Origin: Clavibacter phaseoli
GTDB taxonomy: Bacteria > Actinomycetota > Actinomycetes > Actinomycetales > Microbacteriaceae
Assembly: GCF_021922925.1 (NCBI RefSeq)
Contig: NZ_CP040786.1
Coordinates: forward strand, 248,001 to 312,000
Length of the DNA stretch: 64,000 nucleotides
Direction: 5' to 3'
Shown: piece by piece, positions 53,557 to 62,308 of the stretch
Numbering within the stretch: position 1 is the stretch's first letter
How the letters are laid out: every line of letters starts with the position of its first letter
Notes under the pieces: model-generated
Told to the model about the DNA's origin: nothing
The model's database searches: none
Seen by the model: only the letters and a program-made list of their open reading frames with translations
Position numbers and translations under genes: made by a program

Positions 53557-54489
53557 ATGCGCACGATGCTGCCCCGCGCCGTCCGGCCGTCCCGCCCCGA
53601 GTGGGCGCTCATCGGGATCACCGCGATCTGGGGCGGCACGTTCCTCGCGGTGCACGTCGCGATGGAGCACAGCGGCCCGCTGTTCTTCGTCGGGCTCCGG
53701 TTCCTCGCGGCCGGGCTGATCAGCGCGGTCGTCTTCCGTCGGGCGCTCCGCGGGATGCGCCGCATCGACCTGGGCGCGGGCGCGGCGATCGGGGTCATGA
53801 TCTTCCTCGGCTACGGCCTCCAGACGTACGGGCTGCAGACCATCCCGAGCAGCACCTCCGCCTTCATCACCGCGCTGTACGTGCCGCTGGTGCCGCTGCT
53901 GCAGTGGGCGGCGTTCCGGAGGCGGCCGGGCGCGCTCGCCCTGGTGGGCGTGGCGCTCGCCTTCGTCGGGCTGCTGCTCGTCGCCGGTCCGCAGGAGGGC
54001 GTGGCGCTGGGCGCGGGGGAGCTGGCGACGCTGGTCAGCACGCTCCCCATCGCCGCGGAGATCATCCTCATCGGCCTGTTCGCCGGCCGCGTCGACGTCG
54101 GCCGGGTCACCGTCGTGCAGCTGCTCGTGGCCGGCGCGCTGTCCCTCGCGTGCATGCCCCTGGCGGGCGAGGCGGTCCCCGCGTTCTCGTGGGTGTGGCT
54201 CGTGGCCGCCGTCGCGCTGGGGGCGAGCAGCTGCCTCATCCAGCTCACGATGAACTGGGCGCAGCGCTCCGTCTCGCCGACGCGCGCCACGATCATCTAC
54301 GCGGGCGAGCCCGTCTGGGCGGGCGTCGTCGGACGCGTGGCGGGCGAGCGGCTGCCCGCGCTGGCCATCGTCGGCGCGGCGCTCATCGTCGCGGGGACGC
54401 TCGTGAGCGAGCTGAAGCCGCGCGCGCGACCGGAGCCGGGGGACGCGGAGCCCGCCGAGGGCGTCGGGGGCCGTCCGGCCGCCGGCTGA
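53557..54489 (+). CDS. EamA/DMT-superfamily exporter (second copy)
   Basis: 310 residues, ten membrane helices in two EamA repeats. WALIGITAIWGGTFLAVHVAME starts the first; YGLQTYGLQTIPSSTSAFITALYVPLVPL ends it; NWAQRSVSPTRATIIYAGEPVWAGVVG is the second-repeat signature. The C-terminus is a charged tail. It starts 18 bases after ispE, so it may ride on that transcript, but its substrate is unknown. Like the first EamA gene it has a CGNR regulator next door, here convergent. Confidence 0.87.
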   Translation: MRTMLPRAVRPSRPEWALIGITAIWGGTFLAVHVAMEHSGPLFFVGLRFLAAGLISAVVFRRALRGMRRIDLGAGAAIGVMIFLGYGLQTYGLQTIPSSTSAFITALYVPLVPLLQWAAFRRRPGALALVGVALAFVGLLLVAGPQEGVALGAGELATLVSTLPIAAEIILIGLFAGRVDVGRVTVVQLLVAGALSLACMPLAGEAVPAFSWVWLVAAVALGASSCLIQLTMNWAQRSVSPTRATIIYAGEPVWAGVVGRVAGERLPALAIVGAALIVAGTLVSELKPRARPEPGDAEPAEGVGGRPAAG

Positions 54490-54498
54490 CGCGCGCCC

Positions 54499-54524
54499 CG
54501 CCGACGCCGACGTCGGCGTCGGCG
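54499..54524. terminator. Bidirectional terminator, 26-bp perfect palindrome
   Basis: CGCCGACGCCGAC and its exact inverse form an uninterrupted palindrome between the convergent stops at 54489 and 54556. Confidence 0.75.
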
Positions 54525-54555
54525 AACCGGTCCATCGTCCGCGCTCCGCAGTCGG

Positions 54556-55101
54556 TCAGTCGCGCACCCGCTGCGCGTGGGCGCGGGCCTTCATCCGGTT
54601 GCCGCACGTCGCCATCGAGCACCAGCGGGCGGTGCCCGGGCGGCTGCGGTCGAGGAGGAACAGCTCGCACTCGTCGTTGGCGCACGGGCGGAGGCGGCCG
54701 GGCAGCCGCGCGGTGACGGTCGACCAGGCGAGCACGGCGTCCACCGGGAGGCGGTCGTCGCGCGGCACGCGGAGCTCCCAGACCACGCCGTCGGCGGTGA
54801 CGCGCGGCGTGCGCACGGCGCCCTCGACCACGGACGCGAGATCCGCGACGGCGGCGGGTGCGGCGGCGTCGCCCCGGACGACGGCCTGGATCGCGTCGCG
54901 GGTGCGGCGGAGCCGGTCGAGCTCGGCCGCGGTGCCGGTGCCGCCCCAGCTGCGGGCGAGCTCGCGGCCGGATGCGCCGGCGAGCCGGTCGTCGCGGTGG
55001 CCGTCGACCACCGGCGCGCTGTTCAGCACGGCCAGCAGCAGCTCCTCGTCGCGGTCCACGGCTCCTCGATCCTCCGCGCCCGGGTGGCGCGATGGATCCA
55101 T
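54556..55101 (-). CDS. CGNR zinc-finger (ABATE-domain) transcriptional regulator
   Basis: 181 residues. The helical ABATE domain (LLLAVLNSAPVVDG, GRELARSWG) is followed by the finger CANDECELFLLDRSRPGTARWCSMATCGNRMK, with four cysteines and the CGNR tetrad. It is homologous in layout to the gene at 31224-31784. Divergent from an alpha/beta hydrolase with 44 bases between; it may control that gene. Confidence 0.86.
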   Translation of the reverse strand: MDPSRHPGAEDRGAVDRDEELLLAVLNSAPVVDGHRDDRLAGASGRELARSWGGTGTAAELDRLRRTRDAIQAVVRGDAAAPAAVADLASVVEGAVRTPRVTADGVVWELRVPRDDRLPVDAVLAWSTVTARLPGRLRPCANDECELFLLDRSRPGTARWCSMATCGNRMKARAHAQRVRD

Positions 55102-55103
55102 GC

Positions 55104-55109
55104 TACCGT
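55104..55109 (+). promoter_or_regulatory. Possible -10 of the alpha/beta hydrolase promoter
   Basis: TACCGT about 36 bases before ATG 55146 would give a leader of about 30 bases that includes the inverted repeat at 55113-55144. No -35 is evident. Confidence 0.35.
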
Positions 55110-55112
55110 CTC

Positions 55113-55144
55113 GCTAACCACCAAAACAACTCAAAGGGGTTAGC
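55113..55144 (+). promoter_or_regulatory. Inverted repeat enclosing the ribosome binding site of the hydrolase
   Basis: GCTAACC (55113-55119) and GGTTAGC (55138-55144) are perfect 7-base arms separated by 18 A-rich bases. The right arm covers half of the AAAGGGG Shine-Dalgarno and ends one base before ATG 55146. It can act as a protein operator or as an RNA stem that hides the ribosome binding site. Confidence 0.5.
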
Positions 55145-55145
55145 C

Positions 55146-56006
55146 ATGTTCACCGTCCACCACCGCACCGTCTCCCTCGACGGCCTCGACGTCTTCTGGC
55201 GCGAGGCCGGACCCGCGGACGCGCCCGTGCTCCTGCTGCTCCACGGGTACCCGTCGAGCTCGCACATGTTCCGGCACCTGATCCCCGCGCTCGCCGACCG
55301 CTTCCGCGTCATCGCGCCGGACCTCGTCGGGTTCGGGCGCTCGTCCGCGCCGTCCGTCGACGAGTTCGCCTACACCTTCGCCGCCCTCGCCGAGGTGACC
55401 GGCCGCTTCCTCGCGACCATCGGGGTCTCCCGCTACGCGATCTACGTGCAGGACTACGGCGCCCCCGTCGGCTGGCGCCTGGCGCTCGCCGACCCGTCCG
55501 CCGTCACGGGCGTCGTGTCGCAGAACGGCAACGCCTACGAGGAGGGCTTCGTGCCGTCGTTCTGGGATCCGATCTGGGCCGACGCCGCCGAGCGCACCGA
55601 CGCGACGCGCGATGCCCTCCGCCCCGCCCTCGGTCGCGCGGCCGTCGAGTGGCAGTACACGCACGGCGTGCCGGATCCGACGGCCGTCGACCCCGACGCC
55701 TGGGAGCACGACCTGGCGCTCCTCGCCCGCCCGGGCCAGGACGACGTGCAGCTCGCGCTCTTCCGCGACTACGCCACCAACCGCGAGCTGTACCCGGCGG
55801 TGCACGCGTGGCTCCGCGAGTCCCGCGTGCCGGTGCTCGCGATCTGGGGCGGGAACGATGAGATCTTCGCCGCAGCCGGCGCCGAGGCCTTCCGGCGGGA
55901 CGCACCCGATGCGCGCGTCGAGCTCGTCGACGGCGGGCACTTCCTGCTCGAGTCGCACCTCGACCGCGTCGTCACCGCGATCCGGGAGTGGCACCCCGTC
56001 GCGTGA
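55146..56006 (+). CDS. Alpha/beta hydrolase (epoxide hydrolase/haloalkane dehalogenase type)
   Basis: 286 residues. The oxyanion motif LLHGYPSSSHMFRHL and APDLVGFGRS precede the nucleophile elbow, which reads VQDYGAPVGW: an Asp nucleophile as in epoxide hydrolases and dehalogenases, not a serine. The late acid lies in AIWGGNDEIFA and the catalytic His in DGGHFLLES. An esterase role is therefore less likely. AAAGGGG precedes ATG 55146. The divergent CGNR gene is the probable regulator. Confidence 0.86.
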   Translation: MFTVHHRTVSLDGLDVFWREAGPADAPVLLLLHGYPSSSHMFRHLIPALADRFRVIAPDLVGFGRSSAPSVDEFAYTFAALAEVTGRFLATIGVSRYAIYVQDYGAPVGWRLALADPSAVTGVVSQNGNAYEEGFVPSFWDPIWADAAERTDATRDALRPALGRAAVEWQYTHGVPDPTAVDPDAWEHDLALLARPGQDDVQLALFRDYATNRELYPAVHAWLRESRVPVLAIWGGNDEIFAAAGAEAFRRDAPDARVELVDGGHFLLESHLDRVVTAIREWHPVA

Positions 56007-56018
56007 GCCGCCGCGGGA

Positions 56019-57725
56019 TCAGCCCGCCGCGATCCGCTCGTAGCGCTCGACGTTCGCGTTCATCACGTGCCAGTCGTCGGTCTTGGCGAAGCCGCGCGGG
56101 GTGAGGGCCTCGGCGACCTCGGGCCGGATGTCCTGCTTGTCGCTCGTGACGAGCCACACGACGTCGGAGCCCTCGACCTCGTCGACGCGGTCGGCGAGCG
56201 GGTACGTCTCCTCCCAGAGGCCGTCGGTGTCGCCGGGCGGCGTGCGCAGCAGGATGTCGTCCATGCCGCGGAACGCGTCCGGGTACGAGTACGCGACGAT
56301 GCGCGAGGTCGCCTTCGGGTGGCGGCGGACCGGCCCGAAGATCACGGCCTCGGTCGTGCCGGGCGCCTCCTGCGCGCGCTCCTCCGAGACGATGCGCGCG
56401 ATGGCGGCCCAGTCGGAGTCGGCCTTCACGGTGGTGGTGCGGTCGTGCACGAGCTGCATGAGCGACAGTGCTACCAGTGCGGCGGTCACGGCGGCGACGA
56501 GCGGCTTCCAGCGGAGCGCGAGGATCCCGACCGCCATGAGCATCGCGAACGCGGGCGCCGTGTACGCCATGTAGCGCGGCGAGTACAGCGGCGACATGAG
56601 GGTGGACGCGCCGATGAGCAGCAGCGTCGGCACGACGAACCAGACGACCGCGAGCTGCAGGATCGTCGGCGACCACCCGGCGTGCAGGTACGCCGACTCG
56701 AACTCGGCGAGGGCCCCCTCCGGCTCGAGGCGCGAGGCGCGGCGGGCGCGCACCAGGCGGATCCCGCGGCGCACCAGCAGCGCGAGGCCGACGAGCGCGA
56801 GCGCCCAGGCGAGGAGCGCGAAGACGTCGTTCTGGTAGAAGAGCTGGGTCGAGACGACCTGCGTGATCGTGTTCGGGCCGATGGGCTTGATCCAGCCGAC
56901 CTGGCCCGACTGCTCCGTCACCACGCGCACGAGCGGCAGCGACAGGAGCCCCGCGACGATGGACGCCGACGCCCAGCCGAGCAGCGAGACGACCATGGGC
57001 CGGCGGCTGCGGCGGCCGACGCGCGCGGAGGCGATGGCCCAGAGGATCACGACGCCGTGCGCGCCGACCAGCAGCGCGAGGTACACGAAGGTGGAGGCGC
57101 CGAGCCAGGCGAGCAGCCCGTAGAGCGCCCACCACCTCGCCTGCACCTGCCAGCGGGATCCGGCGCGGCGGGCGGCGAGCACGAACGCGACGGTGAGCGC
57201 GACCGCGATGAGCGTGCCGAGCGCGAACGAGCGGCCCTCCGTGCCCATCCACGCGGAGCGCGGGATCACGACGAAGACCAGCCCCGCGACGATGCCGGTC
57301 GCGCGCGTGGAGATCGTGCGGGTGAGCAGCACAACGCCGGCCGCGGCCAGGCCGATGAACACCGCGCTCGGGAAGCGCAGCGACGTGGGCGAGTAGCCGA
57401 CGAGCTCGAACCACACCTTCATGCCCGCGTAGTAGAGGCCGTGCACGGCGTCGACCGTGCTGAGCTCGCGGAGGAGGTCGTCCCAGCCGCGCGTGGCCGA
57501 GATCACGGTGGCCGCCTCGTCGTACCAGACCGAGGGCGCGCCGGCGAGGGGGAGCGCGAGCAGGAAGCCGAGGAGGCCGATGAGCCAGGCGTCGCCCCAG
57601 CGGCGGTGGTGGAAGCGGCCGAGGCCGCCCGCGGGGCGACCGCCGCGGGTCCCGTCGGCGGGCCGTCGTACGCTGGGACCGGTCGACGCGGGTCCGCGTC
57701 CGCCGTCCGTACGGAGGTCTGTCAT
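56019..57725 (-). CDS. GT-C family membrane glycosyltransferase (GT39-like)
   Basis: 568 residues. A 50-residue Gly/Arg-rich cytoplasmic start, then about eleven transmembrane helices and a C-terminal extracytoplasmic domain of about 130 residues (DSDWAAIARIVSEER, VVWLVTSDK). SVWYDEAATVISA in the first periplasmic loop carries the Asp-Glu pair typical of GT-C polyprenyl-phosphate-sugar transferases. Sugar and acceptor are unknown; mannose addition to lipoglycans or proteins is one option. ATG 57725 overlaps the start codon of the divergent moeZ-like gene. Confidence 0.83.
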   Translation of the reverse strand: MTDLRTDGGRGPASTGPSVRRPADGTRGGRPAGGLGRFHHRRWGDAWLIGLLGFLLALPLAGAPSVWYDEAATVISATRGWDDLLRELSTVDAVHGLYYAGMKVWFELVGYSPTSLRFPSAVFIGLAAAGVVLLTRTISTRATGIVAGLVFVVIPRSAWMGTEGRSFALGTLIAVALTVAFVLAARRAGSRWQVQARWWALYGLLAWLGASTFVYLALLVGAHGVVILWAIASARVGRRSRRPMVVSLLGWASASIVAGLLSLPLVRVVTEQSGQVGWIKPIGPNTITQVVSTQLFYQNDVFALLAWALALVGLALLVRRGIRLVRARRASRLEPEGALAEFESAYLHAGWSPTILQLAVVWFVVPTLLLIGASTLMSPLYSPRYMAYTAPAFAMLMAVGILALRWKPLVAAVTAALVALSLMQLVHDRTTTVKADSDWAAIARIVSEERAQEAPGTTEAVIFGPVRRHPKATSRIVAYSYPDAFRGMDDILLRTPPGDTDGLWEETYPLADRVDEVEGSDVVWLVTSDKQDIRPEVAEALTPRGFAKTDDWHVMNANVERYERIAAG

Positions 57726-58911
57726 GGGGTCGTCTCTGCCGCTCGTCGATCTGGACGGCACGCACCCCGGGGGGCGGGGCCTGGGTGGTCATGGCTCCGG
57801 GCGGGACGCGCACGAGCGGCGCGAACGCCACTCCCGGCACCTCGCCCTTCCCGGCATCGGGATGGGGGGTCAGTCCCGCATCGACCAGGCGCGCGTGCTC
57901 GTGATCGGCGCGGGCGGCCTCGGTTCCCCCGTGCTGCAGTACCTGGCCGCGGCGGGGATCGGGACCCTCGGAATCGTAGACGACGATGCTGTGGACCTCT
58001 CGAACCTCCAGCGCCAGACCATCCACGGCACGCCCGACGTCGGGCGGCCGAAGACCTCGTCAGCGGCGGATTCGGTGCGCCGCACCGACCCGGGCATCGA
58101 GGTCGTGGAGCACGCCGAGCGCCTCACGAACGACAACGCCATCCGGATCCTCAGCGGATACGACGTGGTCGTCGACGCCACCGACAACTTCGCCACGCGC
58201 TACCTCATCAGCGACGCGGCGGCCCTCGTGGGCGTGCCGTGCGTGTGGGGATCCGTGTACCGGTTCGACGCGCAGGTCACCGTCTTCTGGGACGCGGCCC
58301 CCGACGGCCGCGGCATCGACTACCGCGACGTGTTCCCCGAGCCGCCCGCCGACGGCGCCGTGCTCTCCTGCGAGGAGGCCGGCGTGTTCGGCGCGGTCTG
58401 CGGCACGGTCGGCTCGCTCATGGCGACCGAGGTCATCAAGCTCGTCACGGGGGCGGGGACCCCGCTCCTCGGCCGGGTCGTCGTGCTCGACGCGCTCGCC
58501 GGCACCAGCCGCACCATCGGCGTGAAGCGCGCGAAGGGCCGCCAGCGGGTCACGGCGCTCGCCGACTACGACCTGTTCTGCGGCGTGGGCGCGGCCACCG
58601 ACGGCACCGAGCTCGACGCGGAGGAGGTGGAGCGGATCCTCGCCTCCGACGAGCAGGTCGTGCTCCTCGACGTGCGCGAGCCCGACGAGCGGCTGGTCGA
58701 CTCGATCCCGGGCCACGTCGCGGTGCCGGTGCGCATCGTCACGGTGGATCCGGGCGCGGTGCCCGGCGCGATCACCGACCGCGTCATCGTCTACTGCGCC
58801 TCGGGCGTGCGCTCCCGGGCGGCCGCGGCGGCGCTCCGCGAGGCGGGCCGCGACGCGGTGAGCCTGCGCGGCGGGATCCAGTCGTGGCGGAGCGTGGCGG
58901 GGCGGGCGTGA
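57724..58911 (+). CDS. moeZ: MoeZ-type E1 adenylyltransferase/sulfurtransferase
   Basis: 395 residues. The N-terminal ThiF/MoeB domain has RHSRHLALPGIG, VLVIGAGGLGSPVLQYLAAAG (ATP-binding), DDDAVDLSNLQRQT and DATDNFATRYL, and activates the C-terminal glycine of sulfur-carrier proteins by adenylation. DYDLFCG leads to a rhodanese domain (about 300-393) with active-site CASGVRS that supplies the sulfur. It serves molybdopterin, thiamine or cysteine (CysO) synthesis. GGAGG lies 7 bases before ATG 57724, and that ATG overlaps the minus-strand start in CATG. Confidence 0.93.
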   Translation: MGSSLPLVDLDGTHPGGRGLGGHGSGRDAHERRERHSRHLALPGIGMGGQSRIDQARVLVIGAGGLGSPVLQYLAAAGIGTLGIVDDDAVDLSNLQRQTIHGTPDVGRPKTSSAADSVRRTDPGIEVVEHAERLTNDNAIRILSGYDVVVDATDNFATRYLISDAAALVGVPCVWGSVYRFDAQVTVFWDAAPDGRGIDYRDVFPEPPADGAVLSCEEAGVFGAVCGTVGSLMATEVIKLVTGAGTPLLGRVVVLDALAGTSRTIGVKRAKGRQRVTALADYDLFCGVGAATDGTELDAEEVERILASDEQVVLLDVREPDERLVDSIPGHVAVPVRIVTVDPGAVPGAITDRVIVYCASGVRSRAAAAALREAGRDAVSLRGGIQSWRSVAGRA

Positions 58912-58939
58912 GGGGCGGCGTCGTGCTGCCCGCCGCGGG

Positions 58940-60205
58940 TCAGCCCTCGTCGTCGGCGGTGGCGTCCGGGTCCTGACCGCCCTTGCGCCGGCGGAGGGCG
59001 CCCGCCGCGAGCTTCAGCTGAAGGCCGTCGGCCGCCGCGCGACCGCGTCCGAACGCGGCCACCCCGAGGCGGCGGGCCGCGTCCACGCCCTCGGCGCCCT
59101 GATCACGTGCCGAGTCCCAGGTGTCGCCCACCGCCGCCAGCCAGGGGCGTGCCTCCAGCGACGCGCGCTCATCGGCGACGCCGAGCAGGCCGTTGAACTG
59201 CACGACGCCGGTGGCGACGCGGTTGCTGGATCCCACCACGGCCCGTGAGTCGAAGGGGTTGAGGAGCACCTTCGCGTTGGCGGTGCCGGCGGCGATGTCC
59301 ATGCGCTCGAGGAGCCGGTCGGTCGTCCGGCCGATCACGGCGAGCCGGTTCTGCCGTACGGTGCGCAGCGCGAGGCGATGCTGGTCCAGCTCCTCGGGCG
59401 CGGCGTCGAGCACGCGGTCGAGCTCGAGCACGCCGGTGGCGTCCTGGAGCTGGAAGCAGCGGGCGAGCACGGCGAGCCACTCGCGCACGGTGGACTCCGC
59501 GTCCTTCGTCACGCGCACGAGGTCGTCGACCTTGGTCGTCTTCTCCATCTTCTCCGCGAGGGCGTCGAGCTGGCGGAGCGCGTAGCCCTGCGTGCGCCCG
59601 AGCGTCATGGACGTGCCCTGCACCTTCGACCACGTCGTCTCGGAGACGCGACCGACCTGATCGCGGATCATCAGCGCCTCGTCGATCACCATCTCGACGC
59701 CGATCATGTCGGCGAGGACAGCGTCCTTCTGGCCGCGGAGGATGTCGTCGACCTTGGCGTCGATGACAGCCAGGTAGTCGCTGATCTCGTCCATGGCCTG
59801 CTGCATGGCGTACTGGGCCATGATCCCGGCGGCTCCCGACAGGACCGCGGGGTTCGTGAGGTACGTCCCGGGGCCTCGCGCGAACTCGACGATGCCCTTG
59901 ATCTTGTTGCCGTCCATGATCACGCCGCGCTCGAGGTCGGGGAGCGACCCCTTCATCGCCGAGTGGGTCTTGAGCAGCTCGGTGGACTTCTCGGACAGCT
60001 TCACCCACCGCCCGTGGTTCTCGGCGACGACAGATCCCGCCTGCATCGCCGCGGCCGCCATGCCCGCGACCGGCTTCAACCGCTCGAGCCCGAGGTCCCG
60101 CCCCTTCGGCAGGTCGTTGGCCGCGAGGAAGCGCTCCACCGCGGCCGGCTCGCCGATGACGGCCAGGCCGTCGCCGTCGCTGATCAGCTGGACGTCGTCA
60201 TCCAC
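58940..60205 (-). CDS. Large helical protein of unknown function
   Basis: 421 residues, no family recognised. A short beta segment at the start (VQLISDGDGLAVIGEPAAVERFL) is followed by long amphipathic helices. The only hydrophobic patch is around 114-136 (TYLTNPAVLSGAAGIMAQYA), flanked by glycine and proline. The later region (150-330) has heptad-like helices (KVDDILRGQKDAVLADMIG, LDALAEKMEKTTKVDDLV). The C-terminus is Arg/Lys/Gly-rich then acidic. It resembles helical-bundle proteins that insert a hairpin into membranes, but this is only a structural impression. GTG 60205 follows GAAGGAGACCCC. Confidence 0.65.
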   Translation of the reverse strand: MDDDVQLISDGDGLAVIGEPAAVERFLAANDLPKGRDLGLERLKPVAGMAAAAMQAGSVVAENHGRWVKLSEKSTELLKTHSAMKGSLPDLERGVIMDGNKIKGIVEFARGPGTYLTNPAVLSGAAGIMAQYAMQQAMDEISDYLAVIDAKVDDILRGQKDAVLADMIGVEMVIDEALMIRDQVGRVSETTWSKVQGTSMTLGRTQGYALRQLDALAEKMEKTTKVDDLVRVTKDAESTVREWLAVLARCFQLQDATGVLELDRVLDAAPEELDQHRLALRTVRQNRLAVIGRTTDRLLERMDIAAGTANAKVLLNPFDSRAVVGSSNRVATGVVQFNGLLGVADERASLEARPWLAAVGDTWDSARDQGAEGVDAARRLGVAAFGRGRAAADGLQLKLAAGALRRRKGGQDPDATADDEG

Positions 60206-60297
60206 GGGGTCTCCTTCGGGTGGGCCGGCAGCCCGGTCGGGTACGGCCTGAGCCTCCCACCGCCCGCGCGGCTCGTGTCGCCCCCGATCGGGGTACC

Positions 60298-61143
60298 TCA
60301 CCCCATCGTCTGCGCCCCGATCACCCCGAGCAGCCGGAGCTTCTCGTGGCTCTCGGAGCCGGGCGCGGCCGTGTAGACGAGGAGGTGGTGCGACTGGTCC
60401 GGATCCGTGAGCGTCTGGCAGGCGAGCTCCAGCCGGCCGAGCTCCGGGTGCTCGAAGCGCTTCACGACGCCGGGCCGCAGCCCCACCTCGTGCCGCCCCC
60501 ACAGCTCGCGGAACTCGGCGCTCCGCGGCAGCAGCAGCTCGACGTAGCGGGCGGCGCGGGATCCGGGTCCGCGGCGCGTGGCGACCTCGCGGAGGCCCGA
60601 GACCCAGAGACGGCCGAGAGCGTCGTGGTCCTCCGCGGCGTACAGGCGGCGGCTGGCCGGATCCGCGAACCAGCGGTACCCGATGCTCCGCTCCGGCCCC
60701 GTGTGGTGCGCGGTGTCGCCCGTCAGCGCGATGCCCATCGGCGTCTGCATCAGCGTCTCGCCGAGCTCGCTCACGACCTCGGCGGGCGTGTCGACGAGCC
60801 GGTCGAGGATCCGCTGCAGGCCCGGCCCGACGTGGTCGCCGGATCCGCCGCGCGCCGGCGGCTGGTGCCCCGCGAGCCGGAAGAGGTGGTCGCGCTCGTC
60901 GACAGTGAGGTGCAGGCCGTGCGCGATCGACGCGAGCATCTGCTCCGACGGCTGCGGGCTGCTGCCGCGCTCGATCCGCGCGTAGTAGTCGGCGGACATG
61001 CTCGAGAGCGCCGCGACCTCCTCGCGCCGCAGGCCGCTCGTCCGGCGTCGCGGGGTCCGGGGGAGCCCGACGTCCTCGGGCTGGAGCGCCTCGCGGCGGC
61101 GGCGGAGGAACTCGGCGAGCCCCGCGGGATCCATCTGGCGCAT
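60298..61143 (-). CDS. MmyB-type helix-turn-helix regulator
   Basis: 281 residues. An XRE helix-turn-helix at 5-75 (FLRRRREALQPEDVGLP, GLRREEVAALSSMSADYYARIERG) is joined to the MmyB-like ligand-binding domain (LQRILDRL, RYVELLLPRSAEFRELWGRHEV). The MmyB family commonly sits next to short-chain dehydrogenases and controls them; the same pairing occurs here with the SDR at 61301. GAGGAGGAC precedes ATG 61143; an earlier in-frame ATG at 61209 lacks one. Confidence 0.9.
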   Translation of the reverse strand: MRQMDPAGLAEFLRRRREALQPEDVGLPRTPRRRTSGLRREEVAALSSMSADYYARIERGSSPQPSEQMLASIAHGLHLTVDERDHLFRLAGHQPPARGGSGDHVGPGLQRILDRLVDTPAEVVSELGETLMQTPMGIALTGDTAHHTGPERSIGYRWFADPASRRLYAAEDHDALGRLWVSGLREVATRRGPGSRAARYVELLLPRSAEFRELWGRHEVGLRPGVVKRFEHPELGRLELACQTLTDPDQSHHLLVYTAAPGSESHEKLRLLGVIGAQTMG

Positions 61144-61300
61144 GCGTCCTCCTCGGTCCCGTCCATCCTCCCGGGCGGCGGCGCGCTCAGCCAGGACCCG
61201 CCGATCCACGTCTCGGCGCGCCCTGGATGCGGTCTAGGCGCGCGCCCAGGCTCGGGGCAGCCGATGCGGACCGCCGCGTCGCCGTCCCGGGAGGATCCCC

Positions 61301-62239
61301 ATGCCCCGTCGTCCGATCGACATCCCCGTCCCCGACCTCACGGGCCGCCGCGCCCTCGTCACGGGAGGCAGCGACGGCATCGGCCTCGCGCTCGCCACCC
61401 GGCTCGCGGGCGCGGGCGCCGAGGTGCTGCTGCCCGTGCGCGACCGCCGGAAGGGCGATGCTGCCGTGGCCCGGATCCGCGAGCGGCACCCGGCCGCGCG
61501 GATCGCCCTGCACGACCTCGACCTCGCGTCGCTCGACTCGGTGGCGGCGCTCGCCGACCGGCTCGCCGACGAGGGCGCGCCGCTGCACCTGCTCGTGGCG
61601 AACGCCGGCGTGATGACGCCGCCCGAGCGACGGACGACCGAGGACGGCTTCGAGCTGCAGCTCGGCACCAACCACCTCGGCCACTTCGCGCTCGTGGGCC
61701 GGCTGCTGCTGCTGCTGCGGGCGGGATCCGCGCGCCTCGTCACGCAGGTGAGCATCTCCGCCGCCCAGAACGCCGTCCGCTGGGACGACCTCCAGTGGGA
61801 GCGCAGCTACCAGCCGATGCGCGCGTACAGCTCGTCGAAGATCGCGCTGGGGCTGTTCGGCCTCGAGCTCCAGCGGCGGAGCGCGGCGGGCGGCTGGGGG
61901 ATCACGAGCGACCTCGCGCACCCGGGGATCGCGCCGACGAGCCTCCTCGCCGCGCGCGCGGCGACGGGCCGGTCCCGCGACGGGCTCGACGTGCGCACGA
62001 TCCGGCTGCTGTCGCGGCTCGGGATCCTCGTCGGCACCGTCGAGACCGCCGCCCTCCCGGCCCTCCGCGCGGCCACGGCGGACGGCGACGGCGGCCGCAT
62101 GTTCGGACCCCGCGGGCCCGGCCACCTCGGCGGCGCGCCCGCGGAGATCGCGCCGTTCTCCCGGGTCGCGGACCCGGCCGACGCGCGGCGCGTCTGGGCG
62201 ATCTCGGAGGAGCTGACCGGCGTGCGCTTCCCGGCGTGA
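61301..62239 (+). CDS. Short-chain dehydrogenase/reductase
   Basis: 312 residues, classical SDR fold. The cofactor motif is TGGSDGIG (near 22), NAG in VANAGVMTPP, and the catalytic YxxxK in AYSSSKIALGLF, with an upstream Ser in TQVSISAA. Arg in LPVRDRRKGD favours NADP. Members of this group (retinol dehydrogenase-like) reduce diverse carbonyls. It is divergent from an MmyB-type regulator, probably its controller. GGGAGG precedes the ATG. Confidence 0.9.
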   Translation: MPRRPIDIPVPDLTGRRALVTGGSDGIGLALATRLAGAGAEVLLPVRDRRKGDAAVARIRERHPAARIALHDLDLASLDSVAALADRLADEGAPLHLLVANAGVMTPPERRTTEDGFELQLGTNHLGHFALVGRLLLLLRAGSARLVTQVSISAAQNAVRWDDLQWERSYQPMRAYSSSKIALGLFGLELQRRSAAGGWGITSDLAHPGIAPTSLLAARAATGRSRDGLDVRTIRLLSRLGILVGTVETAALPALRAATADGDGGRMFGPRGPGHLGGAPAEIAPFSRVADPADARRVWAISEELTGVRFPA

Positions 62240-62252
62240 GGCACCGGACGCG

Positions 62253-62289
62253 CAGGAGCGCGCGGGCATCTCGTGCCCGCGCGCTCCTG
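62253..62289. terminator. Bidirectional terminator with 16-bp stem
   Basis: CAGGAGCGCGCGGGCA (62253-62268), loop TCTCG, and the exact inverse (62274-62289). It sits between the convergent stops of the SDR (62239) and the stress protein gene (62309). Confidence 0.88.
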
Positions 62290-62308
62290 TGATCGCCTCG
62301 CGGCGGGG

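Noticed and set aside
58912..58939. GGGCGGC/GCTGCCC foldback after the MoeZ-like gene
   Set aside because: Imperfect stem that runs into the convergent gene; not strong enough to list as a terminator.
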